From NCBI GenBank assembly GCA_015075405.1, contig JABTUK010000003.1, positions 248,001-312,000 of the forward strand: a stretch of 64,000 nt of DNA, read 5' to 3'. Every line of letters starts with the position of its first letter. Positions within the stretch are counted from its first letter, which is position 1. The notes below the pieces were generated by a model, which was given only the letters and a program-made list of their open reading frames with translations, did not search any database and was not told where the DNA came from. Positions 34,910-43,582 of this stretch are shown here, piece after piece. The DNA is from Anaerolineales bacterium. GTDB taxonomy: Bacteria > Chloroflexota > Anaerolineae > 4572-78 > J111. Made by a program: the position numbers and the translations under genes.

Positions 34910-35413
34910 ATGGAAGTTTTTGAGGCTGTCCAAACAGTCCTGGCTGTGCGGAGTTACCAGGATAAACCGCTGCCGCGAGAGGTCGTCCGGCGGATTGTCG
35001 AGGCCGGACGATTGACCGGCAGCAGTATGAACGGCCAACCGTGGCATTTTATTGTGGTCGAGAACCGGGAGACGCTACGCCAACTGGGGGCGCTGGCCCG
35101 AACCGGGGCATACATTGCCCAGGCGCCGCTGGCTGTTGTTGTAGCGATTGATAAAACGCCATACGCCGTTTCCGACGCCAGCCGGGCCATCCAATCTATG
35201 ATCCTGACGGCCTGGTCGGAAGGGATTGGCTCCAACTGGGTCGGTTTTCTGGGGATGGAGGAAGTCAAGCTACTGCTGGGTATTCCCTCCGAGTTGGATC
35301 TCCTGGGAATGATTCCGTTTGGTTATCCTACCCAGGTCCGCAGCCAGGGTAAAAAACGGCGCAAGTCGCTGTCTGAGGTAGCCCACCACGAACGGTTCGG
35401 CCAGCCTTTTTAG
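34910..35413 (+). CDS. Nitroreductase family protein
   Basis: A 167-residue FMN-dependent oxidoreductase. The FMN phosphate-binding start VRSYQDKPLPREVVRRIVEA (residues about 14-33) and the following GSSMNGQPWHFIVVENRE segment with NxQPW are the family hallmarks. Further on, AWSEGIGSNWVGFL near 106 lines the flavin, and LGMIPFGYP is the C-terminal loop. It is on the short side for the family, as expected for the compact subfamily with a single domain. It could reduce nitro compounds, quinones or a cofactor; the substrate is unknown. GAAGGAGG lies before the ATG. Confidence 0.9.
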   Translation: MEVFEAVQTVLAVRSYQDKPLPREVVRRIVEAGRLTGSSMNGQPWHFIVVENRETLRQLGALARTGAYIAQAPLAVVVAIDKTPYAVSDASRAIQSMILTAWSEGIGSNWVGFLGMEEVKLLLGIPSELDLLGMIPFGYPTQVRSQGKKRRKSLSEVAHHERFGQPF

Positions 35414-35458
35414 AACCGTCTGGAGGGTGAAGTTGGAAGCAGAGAGCCAGGAGTGAAA

Positions 35459-35821
35459 ATGTCATTTAAAGTTCAAGAAGCCTATAACAACAAGTACATT
35501 GAGTGCGATACGGCTGATTTTATCATCCGCAATGAACGAGATATCCTTGACCTTATCTCCTCTTGTAACGAGCATGATACCCATAATTTTCTATTTTACG
35601 AAACCAATTTTTCGCCGGAATTTTTTGATTTGAAGACAACTCTGGCCGGGGCGTTATTCCAGAAGTTTGCCAATTACCATCTGCGCGGGGCTGCTGTTAT
35701 TTCGTTGGGAAAGATCACCAGCGAACGATTCAAGGAGCTGATCCTGGAATCCAACAGAGGCAACCTCTTCCGGTTTTTTGAGGACAAGACGGCTGCCGAA
35801 AAATGGTTGGCTCAGGGGTGA
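35459..35821 (+). CDS. DUF4180 protein
   Basis: A 120-residue cytoplasmic protein. ATG at 35459 is preferred to GTG 35453 because the AGGAG site at 35449-35453 has proper spacing to it. Family features seen are DTADFIIRNERDILDLISSC near residue 18, NFLFYETNFSPEFFDLKTTL near 43, and GLAGALFQKFANYHLRGAAV-type sequence near 65. The Phe/Tyr-rich ends RGNLFRFFEDKTAAEKWL close it. Family function is not established, and partners are not evident. It follows the nitroreductase gene by 45 bases and may be co-transcribed with it. Confidence 0.75.
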   Translation: MSFKVQEAYNNKYIECDTADFIIRNERDILDLISSCNEHDTHNFLFYETNFSPEFFDLKTTLAGALFQKFANYHLRGAAVISLGKITSERFKELILESNRGNLFRFFEDKTAAEKWLAQG

Positions 35822-35843
35822 GCCTGCCTGTTTCGGGTGGCTT

Positions 35844-36021
35844 ATTCAAAGGGTAGTACAGGCGTGGGAGCCGGAACGAAACTGACGACCAGTTGGGGTA
35901 TGCTTTCGCCCTTCTCCCGGCTGTGTAACTGCTGCTCATTGCCGCCGCCTTCGTTGGCGTCGCGGGTCCGGAAACCGTAGTGTGTACCAGCGGCATAGTT
36001 AGCCGCGAGAGGGCTGGTCAT
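35844..36021 (-). pseudogene. Orphan C-terminal fragment of a DNRLRE-type cell-surface domain
   Basis: A 59-codon open frame: ANYAAGTHYGFRTRDANEGG, then LHSREKGESIPQLVVSF and a short PAPTPV tail. The pattern G-x-x-x-F-R-x-R-E ... PQLVV is the end of DNRLRE/CBM96-like beta-sandwich domains in large surface proteins. No signal peptide or complete domain is present, so it is probably a gene relic. The next 200 bases to 36249 hold a hairpin and no other gene. Confidence 0.4.
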
Positions 36022-36137
36022 GAGGCAAAGATTGTAGCTTTTATTTTTGAGTGGTACACTGTGGTATCCTAAGGCAAAAAACGTTCAGGGATTTCGTGAA
36101 GCCAATTTCATTAAGGATCACGGATTAAATTACTCTA

Positions 36138-36180
36138 CAATCTCGTTTCCACGCTTCGCGTCCGTTTAGGAACGAGATTG
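36138..36180. repeat. Hairpin before the GT39 gene
   Basis: CAATCTCGTT (36138-36147) pairs with AACGAGATTG (36171-36180). The preceding TTAAGGATCACGGATTAAAT (36111-36130) has a near copy at 60075 (TTAAGGATCGTGGATTAAAT). Confidence 0.65.
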
Positions 36181-36248
36181 CTGTGCCGGTTATTTTGTCG
36201 CCATCCTTACGCTCCAGGACTGAATCTCTCAAAACAAGGTTTTGAGCT

Positions 36249-38369
36249 TTGAAATTCAAGTTGAGCGCTTCGGCCATAAAGCGCCAAATCATAATTCTGT
36301 TACTGTTGTTGGTCGCTTTTTTCCTCCGCACCTACCAACTCGACAGCCAATCGCTGCGCGGCGATGAAGCCGCTACTGTGCTCTATTCCGCCCTGCCGAT
36401 TGGCGACCTGTGGGAACTGTCTCGTGTAACCGACCCGCACCCGCCGTTGTATTATTTGTTACTCCACCCCTGGCAGTGGCTGGTCGGCGAGAGCGCCTGG
36501 GCCATGCGTTTCGCCGGGGTTTTAGCCAGCACCCTGGCCGTGGCTGCCCTGTACACCCTGGTTCGCCGTACCCTGGGCCAGAGTCAAGCGGCTTTGTTAG
36601 CTGCCGGTCTGCTGGCGGTCAACCCCCTCCAAATCTGGCTGGCTCAAGATATTCGCTCTTATCCCTTTTTTACCCTGCTGGGTCTGCTCTCGTCATGGGC
36701 CTTGTGGCAGGCAGTGGGCGGGGGTCAGAAGTCAGAAGTCAGAAGTCAGAAGTCAGTAGTCAGTAGTCAGATTAATACGCACCACGCACCACGCACCACG
36801 TCCCACCCTTCATCCTTCATCCTTCATCCTTCATCCTTTACCTCATGGTTCCTCTACATCCTCCTCACCCTGACCTGTTTCTACATTCATTACTACACCG
36901 CTTTTTTGATTCTGTTTCAAGGTTTGTTTGTTTTGGTCAACTTGGGCCGGTTTTGGGCTTCCAGATGGCCATGGCTTGTTTCGCAGCTTGTCATCGCCTT
37001 AATGATGATTCCCGGCCTGCAACTGGCTTACAATTTTATCGGCGAGGCCGCCGGGGGGATTGACAAAATCGCCGTTCCTGATATTCTGCGGCTGGCTTCA
37101 ACATCCTTGCTAACAGGCTTCACCCTGGCCGACTCCTGGGGAGCGTGGGTCAGTCTCCTTTTGCTGCCGCTCTGGCTGGTGGGTCTGCTCACCTTGCTGC
37201 GACGTGACCGTATCTCCGGCAGCTTCTGGACACTCTTCTTTGCCATCCCCGTCCTCAGCGTGATTGCTCTCTCCATTGACCGGCCTTTCTTCAAAGAACG
37301 TTTTCTGGTCCAGGCCCAGCCTGCTTTTGAACTGCTGCTGGCCGTTGGCTTTTTAACTTTCTGGCAAGCAGGAAAACGACCGGGGACCGGAGACCGGAGA
37401 CCGGGGATAATCCTAAATTTTTCACGCTTCACGCCTCACACTTCACGCTTCCTCGCCTCTCTCCTCCTCGCCTCCCTGCTCACCGTCAATACTGTCGCCC
37501 TCGCCAACTACCTGACCAACCCGGCCTATGCCAAAGCTCCGCCCTGGCGTTTTTATCATGACTATGTCAGCGACCACGCCCGCCCTGGCGATGTGATGCT
37601 GACCAACTTCCCCGAAGCGGCGGTCAGTTATTACAGCCCCAACGAACTCCCTTTTTATGTTGTCCCGGCTGAACGCGACCGCCCCGTCGCCGAGCGATTG
37701 GAACAGACCGAACAGATTGCCGGAGCCTATCAACGCATCTGGTTTTTGCCCATGCTGCGCCAGGGTTTCGACGAGCAGGGTGATGTACTCACTTGGCTGG
37801 ACCGCCACGCCGACCGGGTCCACCAGGTTTTTTTTCCCGATTACAACCTTAACCTCTATCTCAGCCCGCCGGCCATCGAGACCGCGCTCGTCAACCAGCC
37901 GGTTGTTTTTGCGCACGGTCCCCGGTTACGCGGCTATCAAATCTTTGACAAAGAGGGCGATTCACGGTTGACTCCTGACGCAAGCGGAACCGGGTATCGC
38001 CTGAGCTTGAAGCCGGAAGATGAATTTACTGTCTCGCTGTATTGGCAGAGCAGCGGCCCCACCGACGCCTCCTACACCGTCTTTGTCCATCTCATTGCCG
38101 CTGACGGCTTCAACCGGGCCGGCCAGGACAACCTGCCGGTGTGGGGCAGCTATCCTACCACCGCCTGGCAGCCCGGCGAAAAACTCACCGACAAATACAC
38201 GCTGACCATCCCCGCCGGCGCCCCCCCCGGCGACCATTACCTGCGCCTCGGCTGGTACAACTCCGCTACCCAGGAACGAGTTCCAGTTGTAGCTGATAAC
38301 GGCCAGCCCACCGGCGACTCTGCGACCTTGAATGTCACTATTCGCGTCGAAGCGGCGAATGGCGAATGA
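36249..38369 (+). CDS. Membrane glycosyltransferase, GT39/ArnT-like, with C-terminal beta domain
   Basis: A 706-residue multi-pass membrane protein with TTG start at 36249. The N-terminal loop carries LRGDEAATVLY near residue 38 and DPHPPLYYLLLHPWQ near 62. These acidic loop residues bind metal and polyprenyl-phosphate sugar in GT-C enzymes. About 9-10 membrane segments run to 440. The C-terminal 250 residues form a soluble beta domain with LRGYQIFD, YTVFVHLIAADG, PTTAWQPGEKLTDKY and HYLRLGWYN, which recurs three times in the next gene. In-frame heptamer tracts interrupt it at 36724-36838 (residues about 159-197) and 37378-37445. It overlaps the next gene's start by 11 bases. It probably adds sugars to cell-surface polymers. 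Confidence 0.85.
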   Translation: MKFKLSASAIKRQIIILLLLLVAFFLRTYQLDSQSLRGDEAATVLYSALPIGDLWELSRVTDPHPPLYYLLLHPWQWLVGESAWAMRFAGVLASTLAVAALYTLVRRTLGQSQAALLAAGLLAVNPLQIWLAQDIRSYPFFTLLGLLSSWALWQAVGGGQKSEVRSQKSVVSSQINTHHAPRTTSHPSSFILHPSSFTSWFLYILLTLTCFYIHYYTAFLILFQGLFVLVNLGRFWASRWPWLVSQLVIALMMIPGLQLAYNFIGEAAGGIDKIAVPDILRLASTSLLTGFTLADSWGAWVSLLLLPLWLVGLLTLLRRDRISGSFWTLFFAIPVLSVIALSIDRPFFKERFLVQAQPAFELLLAVGFLTFWQAGKRPGTGDRRPGIILNFSRFTPHTSRFLASLLLASLLTVNTVALANYLTNPAYAKAPPWRFYHDYVSDHARPGDVMLTNFPEAAVSYYSPNELPFYVVPAERDRPVAERLEQTEQIAGAYQRIWFLPMLRQGFDEQGDVLTWLDRHADRVHQVFFPDYNLNLYLSPPAIETALVNQPVVFAHGPRLRGYQIFDKEGDSRLTPDASGTGYRLSLKPEDEFTVSLYWQSSGPTDASYTVFVHLIAADGFNRAGQDNLPVWGSYPTTAWQPGEKLTDKYTLTIPAGAPPGDHYLRLGWYNSATQERVPVVADNGQPTGDSATLNVTIRVEAANGE
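36724..36838. repeat. In-frame heptamer tracts inside the GT39 gene
   Basis: Successive 7-bp units TCAGAAG/TCAGTAG (36725-36770), CACCACG (36779-36800) and TCCTTCA (36808-36836). Since 21 bases equal three units, the protein shows 7-residue periods (HPSSFIL, HPSSFTS). They lie in a loop between membrane helices. Confidence 0.9.
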
Positions 38370-41300
38370 ACAAATGGCGAATGAGCGAATGGCGAATCAT
38401 TCAATGATGAATAATCATGCCCCACGCCTCACGCCTCACGCCCCACGCCTCACGCTCCTCTTCATCCTTCTCCTCCATCTGGCCCTTTCCCTCACTTACG
38501 CCCGGACCATTCCCCTCGGCGAAGCGCCCGACGAACCGGCCCACCTCAGCTATGCCCAATTCATCGCTCGCAATGGCCGTCTGCCGGTCACCCTGGCCGA
38601 ACGCCGCGAAGCCGGTTATCGCTCGGCCTGGCCGCCGCTTTACCATTTTCTGGTCGCCGGTCCACTGCTGGCTGTAGGCGATGCCCCACCCACCCGGCTC
38701 AAGGCTGTGGGCGACACTCCTCGCCGGCTCATTCCCACCAACGGCCAAACCATCGCCGCCTTTATTCACACCGCCGACGAAGCGCCGCCCTGGCGCGGTT
38801 TGCCTTTAGCCTGGCATCTGAGCCGGTTGATTTCGGTCGCTTTAACGGTTCTCTCCGTCTGCCTCACCTACACCATCGCCCGGCGGCTAACCGGGCAAAG
38901 GGCGCTGGCAACCGCCGCCGCCGCGCTGCACGCCTTCATCCCCCAAGTTCTCTTCATCGGTAGCGTCGTCAACGATGACAACCTGCTTATCTTTCTCTCC
39001 GGCCTGATTTTTTTGAGCTTGCTCACCTACCCCACGCACTCCAGCCCTCGCCGCGCTTTCCTGTTGGGAGCGCTGCTTGGATTGGCTACGGTCGCCAAGT
39101 ACAATGCTCTGCCGCTGTGGGGTTTGGTTGTCCTGTGGAGTTTGAGTCGAATTCGGGAAGGTTGGAAAGCTGGAAGACTGGTAAGTTTGAACCTTCCAAC
39201 CTTCCATTCTTCCATTCTTCCATTCTTCCTTGGCCTCCTTCTCACCGCCGGTTGGTGGTTCATCTTTATCTGGTTCAATTTCAATCAAATTGACTCTTTG
39301 GGACTACTGCCCGGCTCCCTAGCCGCCCTGACCGCCGGAACCAGCGACGCTTCCCTCCGCCAATTATCCAGTACCTCAACTCTCACCTTCCCTGCCTTGA
39401 CTGTCTGGCTCGAATGGTTCACGACCCTCTTCGAAACCTTCTGGGGCAGTTTCGGCGGCGGCAGCACCATTGACCTACCCGCGTGGATTTATGGCCTGCT
39501 GGTTTGTTTGTGTTTTTTAGCTATCATATCAGGTGTCAGGTGTCAGGTGTCACGCCCCACGCCTCACGCCTCACGCCTCACGCCTCACGCTTCCCACCTC
39601 TTCCACCTCTTCCCCCTGCTCTTCCTCCCACTCCCCCTGCTCCGCTTCATCCTCTCCAGCAGCATCATCGAAACCGCCCAGGGCCGCCACCTCTTCCCGG
39701 CACTTCCGGCCATCACTCTGGCCCTTGTCTGGGGACTGTCAGGTGTCAGGTGTCAGGGGTCAGGTGTCAGGGGTCAAATGTCACGTTTCACGTTTCACGT
39801 ATCACGTCTCACGCCTTCATTCACCATTCATAACTTGCTTCCTCTCCTCGCCTTCTGCCTCAGCCTCTACAGCCTCAACCTCATCCAGACCAGCTACCCT
39901 CCGCCCATTCCTCTCCGCACCACCGCCGAGGCTGCCGTCGCCGCCAATCTGCTACAGGTTAAAGTGGCTGAAAGTGTCACCCTGATTGGCTACGAGGTGG
40001 GGCAGGCTGTGCCCGGCATTTTGCCCCTGACTCTCGTCTGGCAGGCCGATGCCATCCCCCCCGACGATTACCTAATCGAGTTAACCGTAACCGGCGCTGA
40101 CGATCAACCTCTCGGTGGCTGGTTAGGCCACCCTCTCGGCGGGCGCTACCCCACCCGCGCCTGGGACAAAAGCGACATCCTGAGTCACACCATCCCTATC
40201 CCTGTCTTGCCCGTTTCGCACACTACCCCCGCCACCCTGACCCTCCGCCTGCTCGACTCCTTCAACCAACCAACCCTCTCCACCCCCTTAACCCTGACCC
40301 TGAACCCTCCAACCCTCCAACCCTCCAACCTTCCTTCCCTCCCCCCTGCTCCCCTGCTCCCCCGCACCCCTGCTGCCCTCCGCGCCGACGTCCTCCCCCC
40401 CGACGCTCCCTTCACCTACCGCAGCACCCTCAGCTTTGCCCTGCCGGACTCAGCCCCGCCGGAACTGATCGCCCCCACCGGCCAGACATTTTCACCCACC
40501 CAGGTCATCTCGACGCCCCGCGGCAGTATTGCCCACTTCATCGTCGCCGCCAACTGGCCCAGCGGCGAGTATCAATTGCCAATAATCAATAATCAATTGT
40601 CAATTGTCAACCGGCTGCGCCAATTCGATCCACCCCCAATGCAGCAGGTACTCAACGCCAACTTTGCCGACACCCTGACCCTGCTTGGCTACGACCTGCC
40701 CCAGAATCGGGTGCAGCCAGGGACCGCTTTTCCCATTACCCTCCACTGGCGGGCTGAGCGGCCTATCGGGCGAAACCTGATCGTTTTCAACCATCTACTT
40801 GATTCGAACGCCGTCCAACGCGGCGGCGCAGACCGCATACCGCAGCTTTATTACACCACCCTGCTCTGGGTTCCCGGCGAAATCGTCTCCGACGCTTACG
40901 ATGTGCCCGTTGCCGCCGACGCTCCCCCCGGCGTCTATTGGCTCGACCTCGGCCTCTACCCGTCCGACCAGCCCACTTTCTCCCTGCCCCTATTTGAACA
41001 GGGCCAGCCCGTTGACCGCAACAGCGTTCGCCTCGGCCCCCTCAAAATCGGCGGCCCCCCACCCGGCGTCACCATACCCACAGCCCAGCCCCAAAACTCG
41101 CTCAACCTCTCTTTTAGTAATCAGATCACTTTGCTTGGCTTTACCATGACCGGGGATGAGGGTCAAATCGTAAATCGTAAATCTAAAATCGTAAATCTAA
41201 AATTGTACTGGCGCGCCGACTTCCCTCCCCCCGCCGATTACACCGTCTTCATCCACCTGCTCGACCCGGCCGGAAAGTTGGCCGCCCAATTCGACCAGCC

Positions 41301-41496
41301 GCCCGCGAATGGCGCTTACCCTACCCGCCTGTGGGACCCCGGCGAAATCATCGCCGATGAACATCTCTTGCAGGATTTGTCCCCTGGCCGATACACCCTC
41401 CAAATCGGCCTTTATAACCCCGCTACCGGCAAACGGCTGGCCGTGTCCGGGTCGCCGGAGGGAGCGGTCAGGCTGAGGGAGATAGAGGTTGAGTAA
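38359..41496 (+). CDS. Large membrane glycosyltransferase with three C-terminal beta repeats
   Basis: About 1045 residues; several ATGs (38359, 38374, 38389, 38404) lie within a heptamer tract, so the exact start is uncertain. The mature fold begins at LFILLLHLALSL near residue 32. The first loop has LGEAPDEPAHLSY, the acidic GT-C signature, and about 11 membrane segments follow to 530. The rest is soluble. Repeated beta modules carry the pattern LLGYxL ... ITLHWRA ... HLLD ... WxPGEIVxDxY ... GxYxLxxGLY (about 700-810, 815-910 and 930-1050), like the C-terminus of the preceding gene. Heptamer tracts occur in frame at 38354-38458, 39528-39602, 39738-39815 and 41164-41205. Surface polysaccharide or protein glycosylation is likely. 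Confidence 0.8.
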   Translation: MANEQMANERMANHSMMNNHAPRLTPHAPRLTLLFILLLHLALSLTYARTIPLGEAPDEPAHLSYAQFIARNGRLPVTLAERREAGYRSAWPPLYHFLVAGPLLAVGDAPPTRLKAVGDTPRRLIPTNGQTIAAFIHTADEAPPWRGLPLAWHLSRLISVALTVLSVCLTYTIARRLTGQRALATAAAALHAFIPQVLFIGSVVNDDNLLIFLSGLIFLSLLTYPTHSSPRRAFLLGALLGLATVAKYNALPLWGLVVLWSLSRIREGWKAGRLVSLNLPTFHSSILPFFLGLLLTAGWWFIFIWFNFNQIDSLGLLPGSLAALTAGTSDASLRQLSSTSTLTFPALTVWLEWFTTLFETFWGSFGGGSTIDLPAWIYGLLVCLCFLAIISGVRCQVSRPTPHASRLTPHASHLFHLFPLLFLPLPLLRFILSSSIIETAQGRHLFPALPAITLALVWGLSGVRCQGSGVRGQMSRFTFHVSRLTPSFTIHNLLPLLAFCLSLYSLNLIQTSYPPPIPLRTTAEAAVAANLLQVKVAESVTLIGYEVGQAVPGILPLTLVWQADAIPPDDYLIELTVTGADDQPLGGWLGHPLGGRYPTRAWDKSDILSHTIPIPVLPVSHTTPATLTLRLLDSFNQPTLSTPLTLTLNPPTLQPSNLPSLPPAPLLPRTPAALRADVLPPDAPFTYRSTLSFALPDSAPPELIAPTGQTFSPTQVISTPRGSIAHFIVAANWPSGEYQLPIINNQLSIVNRLRQFDPPPMQQVLNANFADTLTLLGYDLPQNRVQPGTAFPITLHWRAERPIGRNLIVFNHLLDSNAVQRGGADRIPQLYYTTLLWVPGEIVSDAYDVPVAADAPPGVYWLDLGLYPSDQPTFSLPLFEQGQPVDRNSVRLGPLKIGGPPPGVTIPTAQPQNSLNLSFSNQITLLGFTMTGDEGQIVNRKSKIVNLKLYWRADFPPPADYTVFIHLLDPAGKLAAQFDQPPANGAYPTRLWDPGEIIADEHLLQDLSPGRYTLQIGLYNPATGKRLAVSGSPEGAVRLREIEVE
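39528..39815. repeat. In-frame heptamer tracts inside the second glycosyltransferase gene
   Basis: GGTGTCA units alternate with CACGCCT and CACGCCC units (39530-39600) and return as GGTGTCA, GGGGTCA and CACGTTT units (39740-39812). The protein reads HASRLTP twice in register. Tracts of 8-bp units (TTCCATTC) are at 39200-39232. Confidence 0.9.
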
Positions 41497-41531
41497 TTCG
41501 TCTTCTTGGAAATTGAGAGGCCCAAGAAGGT

Positions 41532-41565
41532 GAGACAAAATGGGCAAAATGTGGTATGATCATAC
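41532..41565 (+). promoter_or_regulatory. Promoter with palindromic operator for the UPF0175/DUF3368 pair
   Basis: -35 box GAGACA (41532-41537), a 17-base spacer and -10 box TATGAT (41555-41560). A perfect 12-base palindrome GTATGATCATAC (41554-41565) covers the -10, the expected site for self-repression by an antitoxin. Confidence 0.55.
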
Positions 41566-41594
41566 GAAGTTGTTCACGGAACGAGGCCAAAAAG

Positions 41595-41867
41595 ATGTCA
41601 ACGAAACCTTTAACTTTGACTGTGCCGGACTCACTGGCTCAAGAATTAGACTCAGCCAGCCAGGAGTTTCTGGTCGAAATATTAGAACGAGGATTGCGTG
41701 AATTGAAAATTGAGCGTGCTCTGGATCGCTATGCCCGTGGAGGTGTTTCTTTCAGTGCGGCAGCAGATCAGGCTGGCATTTCTGTAGACGAATTAGCCCG
41801 CCACGCTTACGCTCAAGGGATGGAACCACCTTTTAGCAGCGATACATTGGCCGAAGAACTGAGTTGA
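41595..41867 (+). CDS. UPF0175 family protein, putative antitoxin
   Basis: A 90-residue protein starting at ATG 41595. The N-terminal strand PLTLTVPDSLAQELDSASQE precedes a ribbon-helix-like helix. A helix-turn-helix-like stretch ALDRYARGGVSFSAAADQAG and SVDELARHAYAQGM follows at about residues 37-72, matching UPF0175. Family members are predicted antitoxins paired with DUF3368 PIN-like toxins. The stop TGA overlaps the toxin's TTG start, so the two should be translationally coupled. The palindrome over the promoter suggests autorepression. Confidence 0.8.
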   Translation: MSTKPLTLTVPDSLAQELDSASQEFLVEILERGLRELKIERALDRYARGGVSFSAAADQAGISVDELARHAYAQGMEPPFSSDTLAEELS

Positions 41868-42379
41868 ACACAACACCCATTGTCATATCTAACGCTGGCC
41901 CTTTGATGGCGCTCGGCAAATTGAACCGGCTGGAGCTTTTGGTTGATTTGTACTCAGAGGTACGGATCCCACGTACTGTCTACGATGAGGTTGTGACGCG
42001 AGGACTTATCCGTGGTGCGCCTGATGCGTTTACAGTGCGCTTGTTCTGGCAGCGCCAGGCCTGGCCGATTGTAGACATACCGGAAGCAAACTTAGCCACT
42101 TACAAACCGACTGTCACTCTCCATCGGGGTGAAATTGAACTATTGGCTTTCGCTCAAATGCTGAATGACCCGCTGGTATTACTCGATGACGAGGTGGCGC
42201 GAACAGAAGCCCGCCGCTTGGGGTTACGCCTGCGCGGGACGTTGGGTATTTTGGTACAAGCTTACCGTCGGGGTTTCTTATCCTTCAGCCAAGTTGAACT
42301 GCTGATTCTCGAAGTTGCTGCCCGGCCGGATATTTGGATTAGCGCCAAATTATGCCAACAGGTGTTAGACTCGCTCTAA
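41864..42379 (+). CDS. DUF3368 PIN-like toxin
   Basis: A 171-residue PIN-fold nuclease-like protein. VISNAGPLMALGKLNRLELL at about 7-26 carries the first acidic loop in the degenerate DUF3368 form (S-N instead of D-x-S). Later acids are in LHRGEIELLAFAQML near 90 and VLLDDEVARTEARRLGL near 108, and the family motif RGTLGILVQAYRRGFL lies near 125. TTG start at 41864 overlaps the antitoxin stop. DUF3368 with UPF0175 is a well-known type II toxin-antitoxin combination; RNA cleavage is assumed, not shown. Confidence 0.8.
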   Translation: MNTTPIVISNAGPLMALGKLNRLELLVDLYSEVRIPRTVYDEVVTRGLIRGAPDAFTVRLFWQRQAWPIVDIPEANLATYKPTVTLHRGEIELLAFAQMLNDPLVLLDDEVARTEARRLGLRLRGTLGILVQAYRRGFLSFSQVELLILEVAARPDIWISAKLCQQVLDSL

Positions 42380-42471
42380 TAATCTGAGAAGCAAGCCATA
42401 ATCCCTCGTGTATTGTATTTATGAATTAGCTGGACATCCTTCGATAGCTGCCTGAAATTGACCAGTGCGAG

Positions 42472-43527
42472 ATGTGTCAACTCCTCGACATTGAACAACC
42501 CGACGCCCTGCTGGCCTACCTGCGCGATCACGGCCACATCGCCCCCCGCGAGCAGCCCCTCATCCGCACCCTGGCCGGCGGCGTTTCCAACCGCACGGTC
42601 TGGGTGGAACGGTCCAACGGCGAAGCCTGGGTACTGAAGCAAGCCCTGGCTAAACTGCGGGTCAGCGTGGATTGGTTCAGCAGCCCGGAGCGGGTTCACC
42701 GCGAGGCGTTGGGACTGCGCTGGCTGGCTGAACTGGCCCCGCCGGGTGCAACGCCCCGCCTCATTTTTGAAGACCACACCCATCACCTGCTGGCCATGCA
42801 AGCCGTGCCCCAACCGCACGACAACTGGAAAACACTGCTGCTGGCGGGTCGCCTGGAAGCAGATCATATCAACCAGTTTGGTTGCCTGCTGGGGACAATC
42901 CACCGCCGCGCTTTTGAGCGCCGGGAAGAAGTTGCCCCCATTTTTGAGGACCGCTCCTTTTTCGAGTCGCTGCGGCTGGAGCCGTACTATGCCTACACCG
43001 CCGGTCAGCTTCCGGCGGCGGCTGAGTTCCTCCACGCTCTGGTGGAAGAAACCCGCGCCTGCCGTTTGACCATGGTGCATGGCGATTATAGCCCCAAAAA
43101 CGTGCTGGTCTATCAAAACCGGCTCATCCTGCTCGATCACGAAGTCATTCACTGGGGCGACCCCGCCTTTGATGTTGGCTTCTCGCTGACCCACCTCCTG
43201 AGCAAAGCCCATTTTTTGCCGCAACACCGGGCTGCTTTTGCCGCCGCCGCTGTTGCCTATTGGCAAATATATACTGAAACTTTGGGTGATACGCTGGTTG
43301 CCTCGTTCAACAGCCGGGCCCCCGTCCCCGGTCCCCGGTCATCTTTTGAAGCCCGCGCCGCCCGCCACACCCTGGCCTGCCTCCTGGCCCGCGTCGCCGG
43401 GCGCTCTCCCCTGGAATATTTGAGCGAGGCCACTCGCGCCCGCCAGCAAGAGGTTGTACTGGCCCTGTTAGCCAACCCGCCGCTCACGATCACGGAGCTT
43501 GTCAATCAATTCATAAGCAAGCTATAA
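42472..43527 (+). CDS. Aminoglycoside phosphotransferase (APH) family kinase
   Basis: A 351-residue small-molecule kinase. The ATP loop is LAGGVSNRTVWVERSNG near residue 35 and the lysine is in AWVLKQALAKLRV near 57. The catalytic loop is TMVHGDYSPKNVLVY near 203 and the magnesium motif LLDHEVIHWGDPAFDVG near 220. Metabolic kinases of this family act on thiamine, choline, sugars or methylthioribose as well as antibiotics, so resistance is not implied. A heptamer-like tract (GTCCCCG units) encodes RAPVPGPRSS near 280. The enolase-like gene follows 55 bases later, with CATCTGTG repeat units between. Codons preceding 42472 on this strand contain no earlier plausible start. Confidence 0.85.
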   Translation: MCQLLDIEQPDALLAYLRDHGHIAPREQPLIRTLAGGVSNRTVWVERSNGEAWVLKQALAKLRVSVDWFSSPERVHREALGLRWLAELAPPGATPRLIFEDHTHHLLAMQAVPQPHDNWKTLLLAGRLEADHINQFGCLLGTIHRRAFERREEVAPIFEDRSFFESLRLEPYYAYTAGQLPAAAEFLHALVEETRACRLTMVHGDYSPKNVLVYQNRLILLDHEVIHWGDPAFDVGFSLTHLLSKAHFLPQHRAAFAAAAVAYWQIYTETLGDTLVASFNSRAPVPGPRSSFEARAARHTLACLLARVAGRSPLEYLSEATRARQQEVVLALLANPPLTITELVNQFISKL

Positions 43528-43582
43528 TCATCTCATCTGTGTCCATCTGTGTTATCTGTGGACCCTAAAAATTGGTGAACCT

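Noticed and set aside
36724..39815. Possible CRISPR arrays from regularly repeated short motifs
   Set aside because: Units are 7 or 8 bp and tandem without unique spacers; no 25-40 bp repeat with equal-length spacers is present anywhere in the window.
42472..43527. Antibiotic resistance function for the APH-family kinase
   Set aside because: The family includes many metabolic kinases, and neighbours are an enolase paralogue and a toxin-antitoxin pair, with no resistance context.
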